DNA from: Aspidiotus rigidus
Taxonomy: Eukaryota > Arthropoda > Insecta > Hemiptera > Diaspididae
NCBI GenBank assembly: GCA_035079385.1
Contig: JAVHKY010000059.1
Location: forward strand, 2,220,001-2,284,000
Length of the DNA: 64,000 nt
Reading direction: 5' to 3'
Position numbers and translations under genes: made by a program. The notes under the pieces are model-generated. The model saw nothing but the letters and a program-made list of their open reading frames with translations. It searched no databases and was not told the DNA's origin. Positions 33,982 through 44,070 of the stretch are shown here, in pieces. How positions within the stretch are numbered: the stretch's first letter is position 1; each line of letters opens with the position of its first letter.

Positions 33982-34133
33982 AAGGAATGGTGCACGACAT
34001 TACCTGAGAGTAGGAATGCGACACCAAAGAAGGAAATAATACGGAGCGTTCTTACATAGGTATATACCCTGTATCTAAATTAAAAAGTATAATATTGATG
34101 ACACCCTAGGGTAGAATCTAATAAAATTAGTGA

Positions 34134-34695
34134 TTAAATAATTCCTGCATACTTTGCTACAATACTTAGTAAATCTATATCAGATTGGGAAATAACATGA
34201 TTCTCCATTTTTTCAAGGATGTTCAAATCCTCCAAGAACTCTGCCAATGACACCTGAGCGAGACTATCGACAGGATGCCCACTCTTATTCCTAACAAATT
34301 TTACTTTATTCTCAATAAGAATTAATTTATCTTTATACTCATCATTTAATTCATCAAATTTCTCCTTCACAAGCTTTGGAGTATACGTTTTCCCCTTTGC
34401 AACATTTTTCACATACATGTTAGTGAATGGTTTCAACAAACGATATTTGGTAAGTGCAGGAATTATTAATTTGATTACTTCCCTCACGAACATCCTAGCC
34501 TTCAACTCTAAAAACGACCGTAATTCTGCAAAGAAGAAAAAAAAATCAAATAAGTTAATTCCAAAATTTATTCATAGGTAGTACAGATTTATAAAATTAT
34601 ACTGAATAATTCCTTAAATTAACCTCCTTCATGGCATCTGTAAATTCTTTCAAGGATGATAGCAGAGCCTTGAGGGTTTCCAATATTTCTTTCTT
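34134..34695 (-). CDS. Last exon(s) of an unrecognised minus-strand gene
   Basis: The terminal exon 34134-34525 has a good acceptor (ttcttctttgcag) and 129 codons to TAA: FLELKARMFVREVIKLIIPA, a Lys-rich middle (FDELNDEYKDKLILIENKVK) and a helical end (SQSDIDLLSIVAKYAGII). A plausible upstream exon is 34624-34695 (acceptor after a T-run, donor gttaat); read alone its best frame is KKEILETLKALLSSLKEFTD. That frame ends in phase 0 whereas the terminal exon needs phase 1; the other open frame joins correctly but looks less protein-like. So either the order or the donor is wrong. No domain recognised; predicted helical, no signal peptide. Confidence 0.45.
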
Positions 34696-35596
34696 CTGCA
34701 AAAAAAAAAAAAAAATCAAATCACATATAAGAAGTCAAAAGCAGAGGACTTATTAAAGAATGCTTCAATACACTTTCTTAAACAGATCAATCGAGAGAAT
34801 TTGGATGATTCAAATTCCTGCAAAATTTACTAACACGAGGTATTTTCCGTCCGAAAAATTACGGTACTTATTTCCCGAAATTATTGTTTCTCGATAAAAT
34901 ACTTTCGAAGCTGAGACAACAAAATGAAGCTCGACTGCAGCTGTAAACGTGTAACCTCTCTGCAGAGGACGTCCACCGTCGCAGACCGTACAGAATAAAT
35001 AAAACAGAACCGAAAGCTGTCACGTCAATATGAAAAGATTTCAACTGAAGACGCTCTGCAAATACTGCTGTACATAAAAGATTCTTTCTCGAATAGACTG
35101 ACAATATCGTACGATTCAACACACAATTCGTATCACGTCAAGTTCCTCCAAGAAAACGAAGATGTACTCGTCAGCTGATCGGATACGAAGACCTACTCTC
35201 CTATAATCACGAAAATTCTCGATAGAAGATTCACAAACATACACGAATATGATTACTGGTCAGCTCGAATTTAGATCAGGTTCCCAAAAAAGTAATCACG
35301 AAAATTCTCGCAAGATTTTATCAATACTCGTATTTGAAACGCGTCTTTCGAAGAGACTAATCTCGTTAGTACAGGAAGAACAGTCAGTTGAACGATGTGT
35401 ATTCAGATATTCGTACACGAATGATAATTCATGAGAGAAAAGTCGAAACGAAACAAAATTTCCGATACGAACTCCCTGTACGTTTCGACAGTTATCCCAA
35501 CTTGACTGACGCACTCGATTACGAAAATTTACATTTTTTATACGCATGCGTTAGAAGTACATCATTATGAGCAAATTTAGCTTGCAAGAAGTTCCG
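34696..35596. other. Non-coding upstream segment
   Basis: Short frames on both strands (34868-35122, 35249-35570) show no domain. The segment is CpG-bearing and could contain upstream exons or the promoter of the minus-strand gene. Confidence 0.35.
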
Positions 35597-35628
35597 CTTT
35601 ATTGCACTAATGCAATAAAGTGACGTCA
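35597..35628. promoter_or_regulatory. Perfect hairpin plus CRE-like palindrome upstream of the recombinase gene
   Basis: CTTTATTGCA-CTAA-TGCAATAAAG is a 10-bp perfect inverted repeat with a 4-bp spacer, followed directly by TGACGTCA, the full palindromic CRE/ATF consensus. It lies about 150 bp before the recombinase ATG. It may be promoter sequence of that gene or a terminal or recombination site of the element; the sequence alone does not decide. Confidence 0.5.
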
Positions 35629-35779
35629 CTGGTAGTATTAAGTGGATGCGACCAGCTGGGCGCTGCGAATGTTGAAGTTGTGATTAGACGTTGATTGATT
35701 GATTTTCGTTTTGGTTTCACTTCTCTCCCAGTCTTTTTTACAAGGTTATAGTGTTATTGTCGGGGAATTTAATAGTATG

Positions 35780-37513
35780 ATGAGCGATGACGAAGATGTT
35801 GATGATGAGCAATTCATATGTACTCCACCGGATATCGCAGACATTGCAAAAGATGCTGTCGGTGGTACACTGCCGGAATATTCGAAAGAGATTTATGAAA
35901 AAGCGTACCATGATTTCGTTAAATGGAAGAAGTCGAATAAAGTTTCTCCCAACTTGTGTTCAGAAAACGTCTTAATTGCGTACTTTGAAGAGTTGAGTAC
36001 AAAGTTCAAACAGAGTACTCTTTGGGTAAAGTATTCTATGTTACGTTCCACCATTATTTTGCATCATAATGTAAATATCAAGAATTACCACCAACTGAAG
36101 ATGGTAATTAAGAGTGCTCCTGCTGGACCTGATCCAAAGCAAGCTAAATATTTTGAGCCGGAAGAGATCAATCGTTTTTTAAAGGAAGCTCCCGATGACC
36201 TTTATCTAGTCCATAAAGTAAGGAAACAAGTGGTTAACTACTCTTTTCCAACTAAAAATGCCGGGAATTTTGTTATTAAATTAGTGTTGACAATTCACAG
36301 GTACCGGTAGTGATGATTTTTGGTGTGCACGGCGCAATAAGATGTCACGAATTACCATTTGTTCACTTGGAACATGTAAAGGAATACATTCGAGATAACC
36401 AGAAGTTGTTATATGTAACGTTACCGCGAACGAAGAATAAGAAAGCTCGAAGTTTTGTGATGAAGAAGCATGAACGCATTTAGCTTGTCAAGAAGTATTC
36501 AAGTCTTCGACCTCAAAAGATTTCGGGCAGCCAGTTTTTTTATAGGTACACAAAGGGAAAACCAATCAATTCGTTCATCGGACGCAATAAATTTGCTGAA
36601 ATGCCCAGAGAAACGGCTCTCTACCTGAACTTACCCAATTCAGAACTATATACAGGTAATTTCATTGAATTTAATGAATCTGTGTTACACATATAGACTG
36701 CAATAATGCACGTTCTTCCAGGTCATTCCTATCGACGAACGTCCGCTACATTATTAGCTAATGCACCTCAAGTAACTGATTTGGATGTCATGAATCACGG
36801 AGATTGGCAGTCATTTGGTTCGGCTAAACGATATACAAAGTATTCTGTTGGCTACAAGGATTACTTGGCGGATAAAATCAATCACGTTCTCGATACTGCA
36901 GACAACGGAGATAAACCATCATCCTCTACTCGTTCCTCAACATCAATCGGCTCTACTCGTTCCTCAACATCAATCGGCGACACGTCTATTCAATCCAAAT
37001 ATAATTCAGATCTCAATTGTGATAGTTCTTTCAATCTTCCTGCTAATATTGATCATCGAAACAACGCCAGTTCTTCAATTACTACTGATAGTACAAGTAA
37101 TGATAATCTAAACGCCCTTGTCAATACCGATATTAATTTTAGGTAGTTCTTTATCGTCGCCAATCTTATTCAATACTGGTGATGACGGAATTTTTGATTT
37201 TGAGTACGAAGTTATTCCAGATCCTATCGATTCTAACTCTAAGAATGTTCAACTAAAAATTATCAACTCAGAGGGTGGAACAAATAATCAGATCGTATCA
37301 ACTCGCAATATAATTGATATTCACCACGATAGCAAGGTTTCAGTTAGCCCAAATCGTCAACAGTTGAATACGATTCACAATCAGTCTTCTCAATCCACAT
37401 TAAATTGTCGCGATAAAAATGATTCTATATTTCCATTGGAAAAAATACTTCTTTTTTCAAACTGTGAGAATGTTCGTATCAAAAATATTAATATCAATAT
37501 TAATAAAAAATGA
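35780..37513 (+). pseudogene. Crypton-like tyrosine recombinase gene, four exons, one nonsense codon
   Basis: Exons 35780-36217, 36301-36655, 36722-37096 and 37143-37513 are joined by GT-AG introns of 83, 66 and 46 bp with matching phases (0, 1, 1); the total is 513 codons with stop. Residues ~40-140 are a SAM-like/core-binding N-terminal domain (YEKAYHDFVKWKKSNKV). The catalytic domain shows Arg160 in FGVHGAIRCHEL, the H-x-x-R box GHSYRRTSATLLAN (His266, Arg269), His290 in NHGDWQS, and the probable nucleophile Tyr302 in SAKRYTKYS. The C terminus ends in FSNCENVRIKNININ. A single TAG at 36481-36483 (codon 207) lies between Arg160 and the HxxR box and truncates the enzyme; everything else is intact. 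Introns and architecture fit Crypton-type DNA transposons or host genes derived from them. The first ATG of the pair at 35777/35780 cannot be separated. Confidence 0.85.
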
Positions 37514-37998
37514 CTCGTTGAGTTATATTTTTACAAGTTTGCATCAAGGTAATCGAATTCGTGTTTCTATTTCTTTTAATCTGTCATGACCCAAAGTTTT
37601 ATTAATTTTTTGTTCGTTTTCAAGATGTATTTGAAGTGCAAATGTTTGTTTTAGAAAGCTGTGAATTGATTGTTTATTTTTTTAATCGTCCTTGTCTGTG
37701 ATGAAGTGATTTTAATTTCTGTTCGTTCAAGAATAGGTACGATAGTTACCTACTTTTTTCAATTATCATTATCTGTAGACTAATGAAAGTGATTTTAATT
37801 TTTTGTTTGTTCAAAAATACGTACGGTAGTAGTTACTTTCTCAATTTTTCATGTTCTCATTACATTTTCATTAATAAAATTGAAGTTTTAGTCTTCCTCA
37901 AAGATGTTGTCATTGTGTTCACTCAAAAATGAATCTCTATGAAAGAAACCACACTATAATTCCATAATGATGTACCTTCTAACGCATGCGTATAAAAA
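37514..37998. other. Non-coding downstream of the recombinase
   Basis: Contains two diverged copies of a TTTTAATTT.TGTTCGTTC/GTACG(A/G)TAG segment (about 37710-37830), a weak local duplication. AATAAA at about 37873 could end the recombinase transcript. Confidence 0.4.
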
Positions 37999-38138
37999 AA
38001 TAGCTTATGCAACTACGTACGAGAGCTGCGGGATTCATCTCGTGCGTTTTGCATCACTCGGCTTCGCCTCGTTTCGCAAACTTTGCACTCGACAATAATC
38101 CCGCAGCTCTTGCACTAGTTGCATAATCTACTATTTTT
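37999..38138. mobile_element. 140-bp palindromic MITE-like element
   Basis: Ends match in inverse: left AATAGCTTATGCAACTA...AGAGCTGCGGGATT, right (reverse complement) AATAGTAGATTATGCAACTA...AGAGCTGCGGGATT. The middle has a GGCTTCGCC hairpin with TTTGCATCACTCGGC/CTCGTTTCGCAAA around it. The whole unit can fold as one long imperfect hairpin. It lies in the third intron of the KCTD9 gene, if that gene continues to the left. Confidence 0.7.
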
Positions 38139-38336
38139 GTTGTCGTTCCTTCTTCTCTCAACGACTTCGTTTTCTTTTCTTTCGCCGAAGCGATCTTCTT
38201 CCTTCTGTATTTGTATACTCGATGAATTCGAACGCACATCACATATGTACACTGATCGCTCTTTGTTTTTCTTGTGGTGTACAAGTCAACGAACAGACAA
38301 AACCTTCGATCATGCTATCATCGCTACTGTTGTTAC

Positions 38337-38739
38337 CTGTTCTTGTGGAGCGGCATTCGGAAGTGAACGAGCATTCTCATTATTCAAGCGTATGAAGTCT
38401 TCTCCGCCAGAGACGAATAAAATATCGTTGTCACTGCAATGAGGATAATGTGAAAGTGTGGTGTTCGTCAAGACGTAATTTGAATAGTAATAGCTCACCA
38501 ACCGTATCAAGTCCAGTTCGTCGATCTCGCCTCCTTGTGCGGTGAACATCTTTTTGACTTCAATTCCAATTTTCTTGCTGGCCGCGAGGAGGAAGTCTTC
38601 GAAGGAAGAAGTTGTCATTATTGCCTATCAATAATTCAAAATTTAATTACTATCACTTCGAAAGAGGGAAATTATTCAAACATAAAGCTACCTTGCCATC
38701 CACGTTTGATCCATTCATATATATGGTGACACGTTTCAT
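38337..38739 (-). CDS. KCTD9: KCTD9, first three coding exons (N-terminal ubiquitin-like/KHA-type domain)
   Basis: Exon 1 38692-38739 gives MKRVTIYMNGSNVDGK (donor gtagct). Exon 2 38503-38624 gives AIMTTSSFEDFLLAASKKIG...GGEIDELDLI (acceptor ttgatag). Exon 3 38337-38433 gives RDNDILFVSGGEDFIRLNNE and ends at donor AACAG|gtaaca. Introns are in matching phase (0, 2, 0), and the one between exons 2 and 3 is 69 bp. This order (RV.LF.NGS.....GK, SKLGI, GG.IDD..LIRDDDVLFV..GE.FI) is the N terminus of KCTD9. The family is a BTB protein with pentapeptide repeats that acts as a Cullin-3 substrate adaptor. The BTB and pentapeptide exons are not recognisable in the 38 kb to the left, so they lie outside the window, are far away, or were lost. 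Confidence 0.85.
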
Positions 38740-39150
38740 CTTGACCGTTGTATCCTTTGTCGTATCAGAGAAATGAATAAATATCCAAGACGAGTCACCT
38801 ACGACGTTTTCCACTGTTCAGCATCGAAATCAATCAATCAAATCAGAACTACTAATCACTTTATGAGGTGCTCGGTACATCTCGATTCCACAGTGAGTTG
38901 TGGGCGAATCAGAATGACTATGACCAACAAAAAAATGCGAACTCAAAGCATGGAGCACGTTTTGTCGTGAATTCTCTTCGGTCCCTAAAATAAAGATCAG
39001 CGTTGTCAGAGTAGATCGAGAGTGACCCTCGACTACACATCGAAGAGTGAACGACAAACTGACGAAGACGTCATCCGTCGAGTGGCTAACGGGCTGCGAC
39101 GCTTCGAGCCTTGCACCGCTCGAGATATCTTACGCAATACAATGATTCAA
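38740..39150 (-). promoter_or_regulatory. Probable KCTD9 5' UTR and promoter interval
   Basis: The ~410 bp between the KCTD9 start and the 3' end of the next minus-strand gene has no supported ORF. Kozak context at the ATG is CAAGATGA. I see no clear TATA box. Inference rests on position only. Confidence 0.4.
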
Positions 39151-39167
39151 GACATTCGTTAGACACG

Positions 39168-39173
39168 TTTAAT
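39168..39173 (-). terminator. Poly-A signal (ATTAAA) of the upstream minus-strand gene
   Basis: Reverse complement ATTAAA, about 94 bases after the stop codon at 39267. ATTAAA is the commonest variant of the polyadenylation hexamer. Confidence 0.45.
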
Positions 39174-39266
39174 GAATTATATAATTATATTATAGGAGGA
39201 GACAATACACATATCGATAGAAAATAAGGTTAGCGTATAATACGAATATCTAATACGAGTTAGTAG

Positions 39267-39334
39267 TCAATCTTCGGTAGCCGGCTTCTTCTCGGATTCA
39301 GCGTCTGTTTTCTTGTTCGTATTAATTCCAGAAC
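39267..39334 (-). CDS. Terminal exon of an unidentified minus-strand gene
   Basis: Acceptor ttgtcgtcag at 39335-39344, then two bases completing a codon and SGINTNKKTDAESEKKPATED followed by TGA. The lysine/acidic tail is typical of a soluble protein C terminus. A poly-A signal follows. The preceding exons should lie to the right, but I cannot find one with a matching phase-1 donor, and a PLE remnant and other repeats sit there. I recognise no family. Confidence 0.45.
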
Positions 39335-39589
39335 CTGACGACAAACGAAAGGAATGTCGTCAGAAATTGTTAGGCAATAAAATCTACGTATCAAATTTGA
39401 TCTAGGGAGGCGGGCGAATTTCACCACGCCATCCGAGGTTATAGTACGGGAAGGTTGAGCTCGTACGAGCAGCCGAGTCGAAAGCTATCGACACAAAATT
39501 AAGTAGGGCAAATTCAGCGAGGTCGGAGATTTGCGCAAAGATAGAGAGCGCCTTCTTCTATTTTATTTGCAAATATTAACAATTTAGCA

Positions 39590-39815
39590 TGAAATTCTTT
39601 AGTTCTATTGCAAACTAAGATTCTTGGTAATTTCGGCATATTTTGGCATTCTCATCAATTTTGGCATTTATTCCAGTTTCGGCATTTTTCGGTAAAATAG
39701 AATTTTTTTTTCCTGCGTCCCATTTATCATGATTGAAACTTCATTTTGATTCTCATTCATTTCGCCCTTCAGGAGAAAAAGTGCCGAACGCCAAGGAATC
39801 CGGTCTCTGCTTATG
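39590..39815 (-). repeat. Dispersed repeat, copy related to 19366-19470
   Basis: Minus strand starts GCAGAGACCGGATTCC, followed inward by several GCCGAA/TGCCAAA words, as at 19.4 kb on the plus strand. Confidence 0.4.
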
Positions 39816-40250
39816 ACGTTACGCATGGTGATGACGTCACGAGCGGATTCGACAGATGTTGATGACGTCAAAAGGAGGTTTAAACTGGTTGTTGTCTTCA
39901 CAGTGCCTGGATCCATTCGCAAGTTTGCGATTGGTTTCCTCTTCTGAATGTCTTTATCTGTACCCCAGTCGTATATTTGAAATCTGCGGGTCCAATTCTA
40001 TTGGAAATCTACGATTTGAAGTCGGAGTTGATCTTCCCGCCCCCCAGAAAATTTGTGAGGAATCCTTGACTTGTTTCAGAATAGTTAGCATATCAAATTC
40101 ACAGTAGAACAAGACAATGAGACTATCAACTATTTACCCCCAACACTCACGCCCAAATGATTCGCACCACCACCTGAGGCACAAGTTAGCAGCAATCCAC
40201 AACTATTGCTGTCGGGTAATTTCTGTCCTGAAGAACAATTAAGAGAAGAG
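39816..40250. other. Non-coding with clustered TGACGT words
   Basis: TGACGTTA (39814-39821) and two full palindromes TGACGTCA (about 39832 and 39863) lie within 60 bp. No gene recognised. Confidence 0.4.
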
Positions 40251-40276
40251 GAAATAAATCGGGATCCCGTAGAGGT

Positions 40277-40900
40277 GTGGTGGAGAGAGTCTTTGGGAAA
40301 ATGGAAGCCAAAACGGGAATTCCTGATGGCACGACGGGAAAGTACTCCAGATCGATACCATACGTAGGAATGTTTACAAACAAGGTGACAAAGGCGTTCA
40401 ACGGCTATGATGTGAATGTGCACATCCATAATAACACACCCATGGTAAAGAGAATCAGCAATGGCCAAATGGAAGAAAAAGACGAGGAAAGCTTGAACGG
40501 AGTGTTTAAGCTCAATTGTGAGCAGTGTGAAGTTATCTACATTGGTGAGACTGGGAGAAAGTTCAAGATCAGGAAGAAGGAGCAGGAAACTTCGAGAGGG
40601 AGAAGGAAGTTGGGAGGTCACTGTTTGGTAAACACTGTAACGAAGAGCAGTACAATGGAGTAGGAATATTTGAATTCATACACGTAGAGAATCACATAAA
40701 GAGAAGAAAACTCTGGAAACAGATGGAAATTCAAAGGCAAAGAGGAAGAAAGACAGCCTCTTGAACAATGTAATCACGTTTGACAGCGAAAAAATTATCC
40801 AGCCTGGTAATTTGACAAATAAAGAAGAACATGACAGCAAACCTGAAAGCCAATAGAAACGTAGCACATCATGGTCAACACAGTGAACGAATCACAAAGC
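40277..40900 (+). pseudogene. Third Penelope-like element remnant (GIY-YIG region)
   Basis: The frame 40277-40663 reads the PLE linker (YSRSIPYVGMFTNKVTKAF) and then the nuclease core GVFKLNCEQCEVIYIGETGR, where the usual GIY is GVF and YIG is intact. The expected downstream arginine and histidine are degraded (RKFKIRKKEQE). The frame breaks at about 40625 but similar sequence goes on in another frame: IFEFIHVENHIKRRKLWKQM, the conserved tail with the late glutamates. The whole RT palm is absent. It is a different subfamily from the two other PLE copies, and its terminal repeats are not recognisable. Confidence 0.8.
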
Positions 40901-41010
40901 AACGTTTCACAGCCAATAAAAACACATTGTCATATTGTAAAGATTAATATGTTCTAAGAGTGAACCAATCACAACACAGAATTGTTACAGCCAATAGGAT
41001 CACAGTATAC
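40840..41010. repeat. Cluster of CCAAT words downstream of the PLE remnant
   Basis: AGCCAATAGAAAC, AGCCAATAAAAAC, GAACCAATCAC and AGCCAATAGGATC recur at ~40-60 bp spacing, each near an AATCACAA or ACAGCC word. It looks like a degenerate tandem repeat, perhaps in the 3' region of the PLE. Confidence 0.4.
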
Positions 41011-44000
41011 TTGAGAATTTTTTCATATCCTGCGCTCTACTTACACCTCAATATGAGTCTCAATGTTTTCAAGTGTCTCTATTCTAGCTTTGAACTACCT
41101 TTTCTTTTGTATAACGTTGAGATAAATTTTTCAAATTTCTTCCTGTAGATTCTCTCATTTATTCCAAGTAACTCAAATTATTCACTCGTAATCATGCAAC
41201 CGAAGCCTCTTCTTTCCACTCGAATCTATTCGAACTGACAGAATAATATGCCTGTGGAACCAGCGCAATATTTAACTGATATAAATTAGGCGATATAGAT
41301 ATTCGTCGAAGTCATCAAATAAATGTACTTATATGAAGAAAACTTTTTATATCGATCTGCAATTGATGAAAATCATCGGAAAACCCCATTAATTTAAAAC
41401 GAAGATTCGCTAATTCGCGTTGTTTTTTCGTTCGTTGAAGTAAAATGTATATTTTGTAATTTGGGTTCTGAAAAATTTGACAAAGCGAGTTAGTATCATT
41501 GCTCATTGGAATACCGTAGATTTTTCTTATCGTGTACGGTTTATATTTAGACGTAAATTTTCACTGCGTATGTGTATCTCTCAAGTTATTTACCAGATTT
41601 CCATGATCTTCTATTATCAATTTATCGACTGATTTGTGATCCAGTCCCGCTCCAAAACGATTGCTTGATATGTTAAGGACGTTACTGATTTAATGCGACT
41701 GTTAGCGTTGCATTAGGTAGACTTAATCCGAATAAATTTGCATATTCTTAATTTTTTTCTATTCGAAACCAATTTTTTATTCGAACTTTCTTGTTGTCTT
41801 ATCGTTTGATTATTTTTATATTTTCACAAAATTTATGCATCCATTAATCTAACATGCTTCTGTATTTTTTTTTTTTTTTTCTTCAATATTAAATCAGTTT
41901 TGTCAGAATTTTTTATTGTTCGGATTTCCTCTCACGAGTTTTTTGTCTTGAGAGGCGTACAAATTCCTGAGCTTTATCCGATTTTATCCATTACAATATC
42001 CTTTCTTGGATTTTGCGAGAAAATCGAAGGTTGAAAAAATTCCCCCTTCCTCTCCTAGAAACATATATTTCTCTCAATTTGTAATTTAGAACATATTTCA
42101 ATTTCATCATATCTTCCATCTTGTGCCCCTCCTTCAAAGTTACTTTCCTTTGTTTTCCATGGCCCAGCAAGCTACAATAAACCCGAAGCTCGAAATTTTT
42201 CCAAGCACCCGCCTTCGTATTTTGTGAAAAAGAAGAAGATAAGGTCATCATAGACTATAATATTTTTATAGTCACAGGTTGTGTACTATAGTCATAAAAA
42301 TAGAGCAGTGTCATAAATTTCGAGCAATATCATGAAATCGTAAAAAAATAAGAGATAGTTATAAAATTAGGGCAATTAATACTCAAAACGGGAAGTCTTA
42401 AGAATCATTTAAATCAAGTCGAGTCAAATAATATTTCTTGTAATGAGAAATGGTGAAATTACCGACGAAGAAGGCTTTTTATGCGCTCAGTCAGGCATTC
42501 AAATTTTTTGTAAGCACGCATCAATCTATTAGAATGCTCAAAATTTTTATAGATACTATGGCGCGATGTAATTTTGAAATATTGCACGAGGCAGTCTCAT
42601 TTGCAAATTGTAGATTTAATGTACGTTTCTTTCTAATTTTGATGTCTTTCTTATGGTGCATTTGCCGTAAACACTGAAAAAATCTGCGAAGGGGATGCTC
42701 CTCGTTGCATTCTTTTACTTTACAGTTTGACCATTTATAGGTACCTCATTAGCTCAATTAGGTGTTTCGCACGTCCATACCTGTAAAAACTTTTTTTATT
42801 TCACTTTGTCAGGGGTCGCTGTGCGCAGCCATCTTTTTCTGACAAACGTTATGTGAGATCAATACGATCATTCTAGAGCTCTTGCAAGACCAAAAATGCG
42901 CAGGATGCTGGTTGTTGAGGTCATCCAGTGACTCACACTGTTAATTACTTTCACACGATCGTCTTCTTGTGTTGTATTTGGACCATTTTTGCAGTTATAT
43001 TCTCCAAATTTATCATCTTGTAATTCTGCAAGTTGCTCTTATCTGACGAAAGTTCAGATACCAGATGGTAGAATCACTTATGTTAATAATCGATCTCAGA
43101 GGTCGCAAAAAACAATCGACAAAACAAGCTCGAGGGGGTCAGTGGTGGCCGAGCCTCTCAGACTAGTTTACTGTACTAGGTTATGTATTGGTAAAAGAAA
43201 AAGTAGGAGGCAATGGAACAGACTAGCCTGGAAGGGTTGCGTACCACCTCCCAGCGTAGGGAAGTATCCCGCTTCCAGACTAGTTTGATTGATTTTCTTG
43301 TTCTTTGTCGTCTTATGTCAATGTAATACACTCGCGTCTTCTTCTTTTTGGTCCTTCGAACCAGTTGGGACTTGAGGCCAAAAACATAGAGAAACATAAC
43401 GCATGATCTTTAATTATTTTTTCCGCATCTGCAAAAAGTCATTTTTTCTAGTTCGAGGAGGAGTGGATGAAATAAAAATAGGGTAACAGAGAAAGGGAAA
43501 ATGTGTCTCAGCACACAGGCTATGTGAAAGGCTGGTTTGTAGTGTGCCAAGGACCGTCAATTGTGTCCAGCAATTTTTTGGGGAAGTATTAAATTGCACG
43601 GAATAAAATATCAAGTTGAACAGAATGTCAAAGCTAGGAAAAAAAAAAGAAAGTAGCAGATTTAAAAATGAAACTCCCTGAATGCCATGTGCACGGAATA
43701 TTAATCTATTTAAACCTAAAAATTGTACTCCTGAGAGGTGGAGGTCGAACACTAAGAGATGAATAATTTACATCATGATTCTTCTCGTTCATACTGGTGA
43801 AAATTCTGGCTTTGTCATACTTTCGCCGGTGAAGTTGGCATGCGTTAACAAGAATGAGATAAGTGAAGGATGCAGATAATTGTTAGTAGATTTGTCGGCA
43901 AGTATTATACTAGTTCAGTTTCAGATCAGCATAGTCAGAGTTCATTCTTACGATTTATATTATTGTGTTATTTTTGTGATTTATATTGTGGTATTTTGAC

Positions 44001-44070
44001 GAGTAGGTATATTGTCGTGTTATTTTGGTGATTCATATTGTGGTATCTACTTTGACAATTTATATTATTA
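41011..44070. other. Non-coding, no gene recognised
   Basis: Short frames (41991-42251 minus, 42450-42677 plus, 43414-43752 minus) carry no identifiable domain. A small inverted repeat (ACTATAATATTTTTATAGTCA and ACTATAGTCATAAAAATAG) lies at about 42250-42303. A short GC-rich block lies at 43125-43290. Confidence 0.4.

Noticed and set aside
34624..34695. Exon reading KKEILETLKALLSSLKEFTD joined to the 34134-34525 exon in that frame
   Set aside because: The splice phase does not match (0 versus 1) and the join gives a stop after a few codons; kept only as uncertain in the gene entry.
40130..40621. 163-codon minus-strand ORF
   Set aside because: Antisense shadow of the third PLE remnant, which has the GIY-YIG motif on the plus strand.
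43130..43290. Possible tRNA-derived SINE (GTCAGTGGTGGCCGAGC resembles a tRNA A box)
   Set aside because: No matching B box at the right distance and no cloverleaf; left as a GC-rich block.
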